Translations under genes and position numbers: made by a program
In this document: positions 1 to 7,395 of the stretch, in pieces
Numbering within the stretch: the first letter of the stretch is position 1
How the letters are laid out: every line of letters starts with the position of its first letter
Assembly: GCA_012317185.1 (NCBI GenBank)
Contig: CP048838.1
Coordinates: forward strand, 2,232,001-2,296,000
Direction of reading: 5' to 3'
DNA length: 64,000 bases
Source: [Clostridium] innocuum
GTDB taxonomy: Bacteria > Bacillota_I > Bacilli_A > Erysipelotrichales > Erysipelotrichaceae
The notes under the pieces: generated by a model
What the model saw: the letters and a program-made list of their open reading frames with translations, nothing else
Database searches by the model: none
What the model was told of the DNA's origin: nothing

Positions 1-532
1 AAACCGTACCTTTCGGGTCAGTTACAACGTAGCTTGAGTGCATTTGCATTAAGTTGGGCTTCACAAAAAATCTCGTCTTGCCGCTGCCGCTTCCCCCGAT
101 AACAAGGATATTTTTATTCCTTGCATACTTCGGCTGCTTCGGGCGGCTGTTCATGGTAAGCCGTTCCGTCTGTGTCAGAAGCACGTTATTTTGAAATACC
201 GGGTCGGTATAGGGCTTTATATCTTCGGCGTTGCCCCAACGGGCTGAACCGTATTCGATACCTTTTCGGTATTTCTTCGCGTTCTTGCCTTTGAAGTACA
301 CCATAAGCCGGATAAGGACAGCCCCCACAATACCGATAAGCAAATCCATAGGGGCAAGGCTCGGAAGCGGGGTTGCAAAGGCAGCGGAAAAGCCGTCTGC
401 AAGGGAAAGCACCTTGCCGGAAAGGTCAGCCCCCGGCGCAAGGCGTACCGCTTGTCCGATTTTGTCAAAGAGATAGACAAAGAGCAGATAGGGGGCATTT
501 AGGATAAGCAGCTTTTTAAGTTCCGGCTTCAT
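1..532 (-). CDS. TraG/VirD4-family conjugation coupling protein, N-terminal part (runs off the left edge)
   Basis: Type IV coupling protein that would link the relaxosome to the mating channel at the cytoplasmic membrane. Only the first 177 codons lie in the window. Two membrane segments are visible at about residues 8-28 and 63-80, followed by a Walker A motif GGSGSGKT at residues 146-153. The start ATG overlaps the stop of the upstream PcfB gene (ATGA), so the two are translationally coupled. The sequence closely resembles the coupling protein of Tn1549-like integrative conjugative elements. Family-level assignment is firm. The downstream catalytic half, including Walker B, is outside the window, so intactness cannot be judged. 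Confidence 0.9.
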   Translation of the reverse strand, partial: MKPELKKLLILNAPYLLFVYLFDKIGQAVRLAPGADLSGKVLSLADGFSAAFATPLPSLAPMDLLIGIVGAVLIRLMVYFKGKNAKKYRKGIEYGSARWGNAEDIKPYTDPVFQNNVLLTQTERLTMNSRPKQPKYARNKNILVIGGSGSGKTRFFVKPNLMQMHSSYVVTDPKGTV

Positions 533-1005
533 AGCGATACCTCCCTGTCCTTTTTCTTCACTTTGTCCTTCTGTGCGTTCAGAGCTGCCGCCTTGTCTTT
601 CAGAGTGGAAAGCAGCTTGCGGATAGAGGGCTTTTTATCCCTGCCTAATTTCTTTGCGGTAAATTCCCGGAACGCTTCGGTCATAACGTCAATATCCTTG
701 CCCTTAAAAGACACAAGATAGGTCGGCGGCTTGCCGTTCTCAATCTTCTTGACGTTGTAATCAAGCCCGCTTTTCCTTGCGATAGGGTCAAAGGCTTTGA
801 TATTTTGGTCGGTAATCTCAATGTTGGAAACCTTTTCTCCCTGCTTCATAAGCTGCCGCATAGTGATTTTCCCATGCGGGGCTTTGGTTAGCTGCCCTTT
901 GCCTTTGGCAAGCAGGGCTTTCATAGCCTTTTGCAGCACTTCGGCGGTCAGCTTAGATGTTTTGATTGCTAAAGACACGACTTTTTCATTGACTTCATCT
1001 TGCAT
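529..1005 (-). CDS. PcfB family protein (DUF3801) of an ICE
   Basis: A 158-residue basic protein of the PcfB/DUF3801 family. In plasmid pCF10, PcfB binds the relaxase and coupling protein and acts as a relaxosome accessory factor. In Tn1549-like elements it sits directly before the TraG/VirD4 gene, as here, with a 3-nt overlap. A strong ribosome site (AAGGAGGG) precedes the ATG. The C-terminal 40 residues are very rich in Lys and Arg, which suits nucleic-acid or protein contact. Role in transfer is inferred from family and position. Confidence 0.85.
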   Translation of the reverse strand: MQDEVNEKVVSLAIKTSKLTAEVLQKAMKALLAKGKGQLTKAPHGKITMRQLMKQGEKVSNIEITDQNIKAFDPIARKSGLDYNVKKIENGKPPTYLVSFKGKDIDVMTEAFREFTAKKLGRDKKPSIRKLLSTLKDKAAALNAQKDKVKKKDREVSL

Positions 1006-1087
1006 GAAATCCCTCCTTTCATAGTTTGGTTAGGGTGGTGTGCCGCTTCGGGGCATAAAAATAAGGCGTACATTTTTCATGCCGCCT

Positions 1088-1306
1088 TTAGATACGCACC
1101 CGCAGCCCGTTCAAATCCGAAGCCCTCACACCGACAAGATACCAGTTGTCCCCGTACTCCATGCGGGTCGGCTTCCATTTGCCGCGTACAAACACTTCAA
1201 GGCAATCCCCACAATGCAATCCTCCGTAGTAGTCGTTAAGGTCAAAGCGAATGTCGTAACGGTCTGCCGTTTCATCAAAAATCAAAGCTCCTGTTTTCTG
1301 TGTCAT
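1088..1306 (-). CDS. Small ICE protein, DUF5348-like
   Basis: A 72-residue protein beginning MTQKTGALIF and containing the pattern YDIRFDLNDYYGGLHCGD. It resembles the DUF5348 family that recurs between the replication and coupling genes of Tn1549-like elements. The chosen ATG at 1306 has an AGGAGG site 7 nt upstream; a longer reading starting at 1378 would overlap the end of the upstream gene. No function is known. It has no membrane segment or signal peptide. Confidence 0.7.
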   Translation of the reverse strand: MTQKTGALIFDETADRYDIRFDLNDYYGGLHCGDCLEVFVRGKWKPTRMEYGDNWYLVGVRASDLNGLRVRI

Positions 1307-1325
1307 ATTAAAATCCTCCTGTTTT

Positions 1326-2201
1326 TTAATAGCCGCCGTACATATCGTGGTTGACAAGGGCGGTGTAATAGCTGTCAATGGTGTTGGGCGCGTTGAAAAG
1401 TACCGCTTTCAGATATTGCTTGATGTTACGGATTTTCGTGGTGTTCTCTTTCATGCAGTCAAAGACAAATTCAATGTGGCTGCTGTTCAGCTTCATAAAC
1501 TTTGCTTTGACAAGCTCTGCCGGATAATCGTCCCCGGCGATACGAATTGTCTTTCGTTTGGTGCAGACAGTTTCAAGGATAAGGGACACAATCTCGTCCA
1601 AGCGTTCCCTGTCAATGTTGGTATGCTTGATAAAATGCTCATACTCGATATTGTCCTTGATGATTTCCTCATACACGCTGTATGCGTCTGCCGCTTCCGT
1701 TCCTTTCCGTTCCGGCTCTGCCGTTTCTTCCCTCAAAGGAGAGGGGTTAGGGGAAAGGATAGGAATGGAATGGTTACTTGATAAATCCGTATTTGATTTT
1801 TCTTTTTTTGGTAAGTCAGTCTTTTGTATATCTTTATTTAATTGCATTGGATTTTCCAACGTAGGTTTTTCCTGCGTAGGATTTTCCAATGTAGGTAAAT
1901 CCAAGTTAGGCGGCTGCTCATAGATGATGTAATCAGTTCCCCGCAAGCGTCCTTTCTCGTCGCGCTCCCTTGAACGCTGAATATATCCGGCTCTTTCAAG
2001 CTCCCGGACAGCTTCGCGGATAGCGTCGATTTTTTCCCGGTTGATATAGGACAGTCCCGCAAGGGTATAGTCCCAATCCTCCGGCAAGGACAGCATTTGC
2101 GATAACAGCCCTTTTGCCTTTAGGGAAAGTTCTTTGTTGCGTAAATGGTGGTTGCTCATAACCGTATATCCTGTGTTTCTCTCCACGCGGAAAACTGCCA
2201 T
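1326..2201 (-). CDS. Replisome organizer / replication initiator-like protein of an ICE (C-terminal DUF6017-like)
   Basis: A 291-residue protein. Residues 1-95 form a helix-turn-helix replication-initiator domain of the kind found at the head of Tn1549-like conjugation modules. Residues 96-160 are a low-complexity linker containing two copies of a PTLENPxQ repeat, and the C-terminal 120 residues resemble DUF6017. It is the first gene of the leftward-running module (followed by DUF5348, PcfB and TraG). It probably supports replication of the excised circular form or primes DNA after transfer. Family and position support the call; the biochemical role is inferred. Confidence 0.8.
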   Translation of the reverse strand: MAVFRVERNTGYTVMSNHHLRNKELSLKAKGLLSQMLSLPEDWDYTLAGLSYINREKIDAIREAVRELERAGYIQRSRERDEKGRLRGTDYIIYEQPPNLDLPTLENPTQEKPTLENPMQLNKDIQKTDLPKKEKSNTDLSSNHSIPILSPNPSPLREETAEPERKGTEAADAYSVYEEIIKDNIEYEHFIKHTNIDRERLDEIVSLILETVCTKRKTIRIAGDDYPAELVKAKFMKLNSSHIEFVFDCMKENTTKIRNIKQYLKAVLFNAPNTIDSYYTALVNHDMYGGY

Positions 2202-2359
2202 AGCTTCATCAACTCCTTTGCTGCATATTTGTTACGCGGTAGAACAGCGATTTTAAGGGTTTAGGTATCAATCCCTTACCCTGTGAAAACCGTACCCGCA
2301 AAGCCTTGTGTAGCAAGACTCTTTTTGCCCCTACTGCGTAACATGAGGGTAAAAAAATA

Positions 2360-2400
2360 GCGGCGTTCCTTGTTTCCCGGTTGGGATAAGGTAACGCCGC
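2360..2400. repeat. GC-rich imperfect hairpin in the ICE end
   Basis: GCGGCGTT at 2360-2367 pairs with AACGCCGC at 2393-2400. Inner CCTT/AAGG and CCC/GGG pairs close on a GGTT loop. There is no T-run, so it is not a simple terminator. It could belong to an origin of transfer or a single-strand origin, but no nick motif was identified. Confidence 0.5.
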
Positions 2401-2455
2401 CAGTGCGGTGCTATATGAAATTGTGTGATTGCCGACGTGCCGCGCCGCCAGTGCG
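2395..2455. repeat. 13-bp direct repeat, two copies 48 bp apart
   Basis: CGCCGCCAGTGCG occurs exactly at 2395-2407 and again at 2443-2455. The first copy overlaps the right arm of the hairpin at 2360-2400. Exact 13-bp iteration inside a non-coding ICE end suggests a protein-binding iteron. The protein is unknown; the replisome organizer encoded next door is one possibility. Confidence 0.5.
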
Positions 2456-2520
2456 TCGCGTTTGTATTGGGTTGTTTCATGCTCGCAAGATGTTCCGGCA
2501 TATCAAGGCGCAATCCGTTA

Positions 2521-2544
2521 AAAGTAGTAAATTGGTAGTAAAAT
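2521..2544. promoter_or_regulatory. Tandem Tn916-integrase arm-type (DR2-like) binding sites
   Basis: AAGTAGTAAATT at 2522-2533 is followed one base later by GGTAGTAAAAT at 2535-2545. From memory, the arm-type DR2 site bound by the N-terminal domain of Tn916 integrase has the core AGTAGTAAAT. Two tandem copies about 80 bp inside an element end are what such an integrase needs. This supports a tyrosine-recombinase (Tn916/Tn1549) type of element. Assignment is by remembered motif only. Confidence 0.55.
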
Positions 2545-2632
2545 CAATCTGAAATCCTGCGAATGTGCTTGTATTTCAAGGGTTTTTCGGGATAATCAAA
2601 ATTTTTCTTTATACAAATACAGCATCTCACCG

Positions 2633-3460
2633 ATGATGCAGATTGCCATTGCCCACATTTTGCGAACCATTGTCATATCCATCCTCGCTTATCCTTGTAT
2701 CAATCTGATGGTCAGTGTCATCAAGAAGATCATACCGGGTGAGGAGGAGCGCATCGAAGTCGATCTGGAGGGTCTGGATCCAAAGCTAGCCGCATCACTT
2801 CCTGCCGGAGCCCTTGGCGTATCCAAGCAGGTAACGGTAAAAATGGGAGAGCTTGCTTCCGATTGTATCCGGGCGAGTCAGGAGTATTTCAATAAGAAAA
2901 GCGGTAAATACCGGGGTATGTCCAGTCAGTACGAGGATGCTATCAATTCTCTGGATTCCAAGATTACCGAATACCTGATGACGATTGCCCACAACAGTCT
3001 GAGCGAGCACGATACAGATGAATTCATCAACAATCTGCAGATTATCAAGAATATCGAACGGGTTGGCGATTTAACGATGAATCTGAATGAATTTTATGAG
3101 CTGACCTATGAAGACAAGGGAGCCTTCACAGACGAGGCTGTTGGGGATGTCAATGAAATGTATGAAACCGTTCTGGAAATGAATGAGATTGCATTGAATT
3201 ATTTCTCTACCCGCGAAGAACATTATATTCAGATGATCAATGATAAAGAGAATTATCTGGACCTGGTGGAAGAAAAAGCCAGACAGCGTCATTTCAAGCG
3301 TATGGCCGGAGAGGTCTGCGGAAGCGGTGTTGCTGCCAGTATCTTTGTGGATATTCTCGGTACGCTGGAGCGTATTGGTGACCATATCTGGAATATCGTG
3401 AAGGAAGGAAATGAGGAAGCTATGACACTGGACCTTCGTCCAAACGAAACGGATGATTAA
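2633..3460 (+). pseudogene. Na+/phosphate cotransporter (NptA/PhoU-domain type), 5'-truncated by the ICE
   Basis: The reading frame begins abruptly at QIAIAH, which matches the middle of the second membrane repeat of Na/Pi cotransporters, keeps one further membrane helix, and ends with a PhoU-like domain (residues about 75-270, with ERVGDL and ERIGDH motifs). A complete protein of this family is about 550 residues, so roughly the N-terminal half, including most transport helices, is missing. The ATGs at 2633/2636 have no good ribosome site, so this is probably not a functional start. The missing 5' part is expected at the other end of the ICE, left of the window. It lies next to pst genes, fitting a phosphate-uptake locus. 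Confidence 0.75.
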
Positions 3461-3465
3461 CATGC

Positions 3466-3496
3466 AAAAGCCCTGCCGGTGTGCAGAGCTTTTTTT
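3466..3496 (+). terminator. Rho-independent terminator after the cotransporter remnant
   Basis: AAGCCCTGC pairs with GCAGAGCTT around a short loop and is followed by a run of seven T. It begins 6 bp after the stop. The stretch 3497-3703 holds no recognisable gene. Confidence 0.8.
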
Positions 3497-3703
3497 GTGC
3501 AGTTGTCGAATCATGGAAACATGGTGAAGATGCTTTTTTGTGAACACAGCACATTGGGTGATGGGACACTTTTTTACCAAAGCGTTTGATCCCTCACCAC
3601 CCACATTATCCTTTCCAGAAATCACAAAGGGCCGCACCAAAGAACGCAAATGCCTAGCTTGCCCTAAGTTGTTGAAACAGCTTTTTTACGCAAACCGAAG
3701 CAT

Positions 3704-4342
3704 CTATCCAAAGTCGTAATGCTGTCCCTTTATCATATAAATGATATGCTCGCAGATATTCTTTGTATGATCCCCTGCCCGCTCAATGTTACGCAGCATG
3801 GAGGATATTTCAAAGATGTGCTCCACCAGATAGCTGGAATCATCATGACGGATTTTCTCTTTCAGCTCCTTATACAGAACATTGATTTCCTTATCCTTTT
3901 CCGGGATTTCAAAGGCTGTATCGATATCCCGGCTCTCATAACAGGTCATCGTTTCCTGCAGCATGGCGATAAAGCCCTTTTCCATGGCCTGTGCATAATC
4001 GAGAATAGAGGCATCCATATCATCGTGCTTGATTAGAAAAATGGAAATGTTTTTTGCATAATCACCGATACGCTCCAGCTCGGAAGCGATTTTGATGTCA
4101 GCCACCACCTTGCGAAGATCACTGGCAACCGGGGACAGCAGCGCCAAAGAGCGTACTGCCTGATCGTTGATTTCCTCCTCCAGATGATTGATAATATCAT
4201 CCGACTGTACGATTTCCAGCTCGATTTCCTTATTAGGGGAATTTAAGGCCTGTACAACCTTTTCATGCATACGGACAACCTTCTGTCCCATTTTCAGCAC
4301 GTTTTCCTCCATGGTATCCAGCTCTTTATCAATTTTGATCAT
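3704..4342 (-). CDS. phoU: Phosphate transport regulator PhoU
   Basis: A 212-residue all-helical protein with the two tandem PhoU domains of the family. Signature metal-binding motifs ERIGDYAKN and ERAGDHTKN are visible, one per domain. PhoU links the Pst transporter to the PhoR sensor kinase, repressing the Pho response when phosphate is plentiful. It is the last gene of pstS-pstC-pstA-pstB-phoU, 12 bp after pstB, with a GGAGGA site before the ATG. No clear terminator follows it. Confidence 0.95.
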   Translation of the reverse strand: MIKIDKELDTMEENVLKMGQKVVRMHEKVVQALNSPNKEIELEIVQSDDIINHLEEEINDQAVRSLALLSPVASDLRKVVADIKIASELERIGDYAKNISIFLIKHDDMDASILDYAQAMEKGFIAMLQETMTCYESRDIDTAFEIPEKDKEINVLYKELKEKIRHDDSSYLVEHIFEISSMLRNIERAGDHTKNICEHIIYMIKGQHYDFG

Positions 4343-4354
4343 AGGTTCCTCCTT

Positions 4355-5116
4355 CTATCCAAATCTTCCTGTAATATAATCCTCGGTACGCTTGTCACAT
4401 GGCTGCTGGAATATCCTGCTCGTCTTATTGAATTCCACAACCTCACCAAGCAGAAAGAAGGCGGTGTAGTCACTTACACGTGATGCCTGCTGCATGGAAT
4501 GCGTAACGATAACAATCGTATAATCCTTTTTCAATTCCTCCATCAGATCCTCTATCTTATTCGTCGCAATCGGATCCAAGGCACTGGTCGGCTCATCCAT
4601 CAGGATTACCTCCGGCTCCATGGCGATTGCACGCGCGATACACAAGCGCTGCTGCTGCCCGCCTGATAAACCGAATGCAGAATCATTCAGCCGATCCTTG
4701 ACCTCCTCCCACAGGGCCGCTTTCCTTAAGGACTGCTCAACGATGGCATCCAGTGTCTTGCGGTTCTTGATTCCCTGACACTTCGGTCCGTAGGTGATAT
4801 TGTCATAGATTGACATCGGAAACGGATTCGGCTTTTGAAACACCATCCCCACCTGCGTGCGCAAATCCACAACATTCATTTCAGAGCCATAGGCATCCAC
4901 CCCATTCAGCTCGATCGTTCCATCGATACGGCAGCCCTCAATCAGATCATTCATGCGGTTCAGGCAGCGCAGAAAGGTAGACTTCCCGCAGCCGCTCGGT
5001 CCAATGAGTGCGGTTATTTTATTCTGTTCGATATCCATGCCGATATCCTTCAGGGCATGCTTTTCTCCATAAAACAGATTCAGGTGCTCCACATGGAACA
5101 CAGGTTCCTTCTTCAT
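4355..5116 (-). CDS. pstB: Phosphate ABC transporter ATP-binding protein PstB
   Basis: A 253-residue ATPase that energises the PstCA channel at the inner face of the membrane. Walker A GPSGCGKST lies near residues 39-47. The signature LSGGQQQR and Walker B VILMDEPT follow in the usual order, with the switch histidine in IVIVTHSM. Length is normal for PstB. It sits 15 bp downstream of pstA with a GAGGAGGAATTC ribosome site. All motifs look intact. Confidence 0.97.
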   Translation of the reverse strand: MKKEPVFHVEHLNLFYGEKHALKDIGMDIEQNKITALIGPSGCGKSTFLRCLNRMNDLIEGCRIDGTIELNGVDAYGSEMNVVDLRTQVGMVFQKPNPFPMSIYDNITYGPKCQGIKNRKTLDAIVEQSLRKAALWEEVKDRLNDSAFGLSGGQQQRLCIARAIAMEPEVILMDEPTSALDPIATNKIEDLMEELKKDYTIVIVTHSMQQASRVSDYTAFFLLGEVVEFNKTSRIFQQPCDKRTEDYITGRFG

Positions 5117-5131
5117 ATACGAATTCCTCCT

Positions 5132-6379
5132 CTAATACCAGGATTTATTGAGCTTTTTACTCAGCAGCTTCACACAGATATTTAAAATCAGTACGAACAC
5201 CAGAATCACAATGGAGATTGCACTGGCCAGTTCAAAATTGGGCTGCTCACTGCTCATGATGTTATAAATATGCACGGCAAGGCTGGTTCCCTGCGACATA
5301 AGGGTCGGCGTGTCATTGACATAGGTTCCCATAGTATAGATCAATGCCGCGCTTTCTCCAATCACACGTCCGATGCTCAGCAATACGCCGGTTAAAATTC
5401 CCGGGACCGCACAGGGCAGCACAACCTTGAAAATCGTCTGTGACTGATTGGCACCTACAGATAATGATGCATCCCGCAAAGACTGCGGTACAACGATCAG
5501 CGCTTCCTCGGTGGAACGGATGATGGTGGGAAGCAGAATGATGGACATGGTGAAGCTGCCCAGCAGGATATTGGTCGTCGTTGCCCCAAACAGCTGCGTA
5601 ATCGGAAACAGTACAGCAACCCCCATCAAACCGAAGATGATGCTTGGTACGCCCGTCAGCATTTCAATGGCGCTGCGAATCAATGATGTCAGCCTGTTCG
5701 GCTTTGCATATTCATGCAGATAAATGGCAGATGCAATTCCCAGTGGAAGTGAAATCAGCAGCGAAATCAATATCAGATACAGGGTGGATATAATCGAGCC
5801 GCGAATACCGCCGCCCGGTGTTTTGTAATACACCTTGGTAATGCTTTGTGCGGAGCTGTCCAGTGCCTGTGCCACCTCAGCTGCATTCTGCGACATGATG
5901 TTGCCCGCAATCATCGTCGCTCCGCTTTTGGTCCGATAGCCGAGGTTTTCCACCTGAAAGCCAACCTCCGTAGATAGGGAAACATCCTTATCCTTAATGC
6001 TTTCATCCTTCATATAATGGAAGGGAGATGCCTCATCAATGTATTCGACCAGAACGATAGCATCGCCGTTTTGATCCTTGGTATCCACAAAGCCGATTCC
6101 CCATTTCGAGGAGAAGGACGCTTCCTCACTCAAGGATGACGGCCGTTCAAAGCTGCCGGGATGATTTTTCGTTGTTTCCACACTGGTCAGATAATTCTTA
6201 GACCAGTAATTTCCCTTCAGAAGATCAATGCCCAGAGATGAAAAGCCCTTGGAAAAGATGAAGACAAAAATTGCAATCAGCACGAATACACTTAGTCCGC
6301 TGGAAAGGTAGGTTACCCCGTTGCACAAGCCATCAAACAACCGGCGCTTCCTTTTCTGATGGGAGGGTGTCTGTATCAT
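5132..6379 (-). CDS. pstA: Phosphate ABC transporter permease PstA with a large extracytoplasmic insertion
   Basis: Membrane half of the high-affinity phosphate channel, pairing with PstC. The 415 residues are well above the usual 280-300. Helix 1 (about residues 26-45) is followed by some 140 residues of soluble sequence before the remaining five helices, which start near residue 195. The cytoplasmic EAA-type loop GIGRVIGESAAL is intact. The insertion contains WGIGF, IVLVEYIDEASP and a C-terminal GNIMSQNAAEVAQAL stretch that faintly recall a PDZ fold. The start overlaps the pstC stop by 4 bp. The permease call is secure; the insertion's role is unknown. Confidence 0.93.
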   Translation of the reverse strand: MIQTPSHQKRKRRLFDGLCNGVTYLSSGLSVFVLIAIFVFIFSKGFSSLGIDLLKGNYWSKNYLTSVETTKNHPGSFERPSSLSEEASFSSKWGIGFVDTKDQNGDAIVLVEYIDEASPFHYMKDESIKDKDVSLSTEVGFQVENLGYRTKSGATMIAGNIMSQNAAEVAQALDSSAQSITKVYYKTPGGGIRGSIISTLYLILISLLISLPLGIASAIYLHEYAKPNRLTSLIRSAIEMLTGVPSIIFGLMGVAVLFPITQLFGATTTNILLGSFTMSIILLPTIIRSTEEALIVVPQSLRDASLSVGANQSQTIFKVVLPCAVPGILTGVLLSIGRVIGESAALIYTMGTYVNDTPTLMSQGTSLAVHIYNIMSSEQPNFELASAISIVILVFVLILNICVKLLSKKLNKSWY

Positions 6380-7317
6380 TTCATATTCCCCACTTTCTTC
6401 TTCATCAGATTCAAGAGCAGATTGGACAGCAGAATGACTGCCATCAGCACCAGACCTGCCGAGAATCGTATGTCATAATCCAGTCCGGTCGTTTCCTTTA
6501 AGCCGGCCAGCATGGTTGTTGTCAGTGTCCTTGTCGTATCAAACACATTAACGGTCGGTCCAAACATTTTGTTTCCCGCTACCATGGCAACAGCTGTAGC
6601 TTCTCCGAAGGCTCTGCCGATGCCCAATATCGCTCCGGCAAAGATTCCGGATTTGGCACTTGTCAGAATAACCTTGAAATTCGTCTGTGTCCGCGTGGCG
6701 CCAAGTGCAAGACTGCCAAGCTCCACTTCTCTGTCTACAGAGCGGATTGCCGTGATTGACAGGGATGTAATTGTTGGAAATATCATAATCGCCAGCAACA
6801 GAATCACTGCCAGCAAAGAGCTTCCTCCAGCCGTCACAAAGCCAAGGGAGGATGCAAGCGAGCTGACCAGCACGGTAATCGTACCGGATGCAAATACACC
6901 ATATACAACAGAAGGTATACTGGCAAGCAGCTCCACTACCGTCGTCATGACCTCTGCGACATGCTTGGGTGCTATTTTTGCAATAAACAATGCCGTCAGT
7001 ACAGACAGAGGAAAGGAGATCACCAGTGCGCCGAATGCCGAAACCAGCGTATTGATAACAATAAAGCCAACACCATAGATTCCCTGATCCTTACGCCACA
7101 TCATTCCGGTCAGAAAGGAGACAATATCCTGCTGCCCATAGGAATAGCCGCTCAAAAAGGGAGAAATCCCCTTGACACTGATGAAGATAATGATGATGGC
7201 AATCGCACTGGACGACAGCAATGCCGCCAGAAGAAAGATTGCCTTCATCCTTTGATCCTTTTTCAGCTTTTTACGATTTTTCTCTGTACTGATGCTATCT
7301 CGTACATAACTTTTCAT
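6376..7317 (-). CDS. pstC: Phosphate ABC transporter permease PstC
   Basis: A 313-residue membrane protein with six predicted helices (the first near residues 25-48) and the EAA-type loop GIGRAFGEATAVAMVAGN, which contacts PstB. It forms the transmembrane channel with PstA. A long basic N-terminal tail precedes helix 1. The gene follows pstS after a 78-bp gap holding a strong hairpin and overlaps pstA, so the permease genes are coupled. Length and motif order are typical. Confidence 0.95.
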   Translation of the reverse strand: MKSYVRDSISTEKNRKKLKKDQRMKAIFLLAALLSSSAIAIIIIFISVKGISPFLSGYSYGQQDIVSFLTGMMWRKDQGIYGVGFIVINTLVSAFGALVISFPLSVLTALFIAKIAPKHVAEVMTTVVELLASIPSVVYGVFASGTITVLVSSLASSLGFVTAGGSSLLAVILLLAIMIFPTITSLSITAIRSVDREVELGSLALGATRTQTNFKVILTSAKSGIFAGAILGIGRAFGEATAVAMVAGNKMFGPTVNVFDTTRTLTTTMLAGLKETTGLDYDIRFSAGLVLMAVILLSNLLLNLMKKKVGNMK

Positions 7318-7340
7318 TCTTCACCAATCCTTATCATCAT

Positions 7341-7368
7341 AAGACAGCCTGGAAATCCAGGCTGTCTT
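7341..7368 (-). promoter_or_regulatory. Intercistronic hairpin between pstS and pstC
   Basis: AAGACAGCCTGG and CCAGGCTGTCTT form a perfect 12-bp stem with a 4-nt loop. No T-run follows on the minus strand, so it is more likely an RNA-stabilising or processing hairpin than a full terminator. Such an element would let pstS mRNA exceed pstCAB-phoU mRNA, matching the need for excess binding protein. Confidence 0.7.
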
Positions 7369-7395
7369 GCAAGTCACGTTTTTAGCTTCTTTTCT

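Larger units (their letters stand above)
2202..2632. mobile_element. Non-coding terminal region of a Tn1549/Tn916-like ICE and its chromosomal junction
   Basis: This 431-bp stretch has no credible gene. It lies between the first ICE gene and the truncated chromosomal gene beginning at about 2633. It holds inverted repeats (2231-2242 with 2331-2342, 11 of 12 matching), a GC-rich hairpin, a 13-bp direct repeat, and tandem AGTAGTAAAT-type sites near 2521-2544. The exact element end is not visible from one side only. The AT-rich segment around 2600-2620 is the likely junction, because protein similarity to the cotransporter resumes at about 2633. The integrase and excisionase genes would lie at the other end, left of the window. 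Confidence 0.6.

Noticed and set aside
2633..2660. Possible frameshift joining a TNTASHR reading to QIAIAH at the cotransporter junction
   Set aside because: The alternative frame may be within the ICE end; without the intact gene it cannot be separated from chance.
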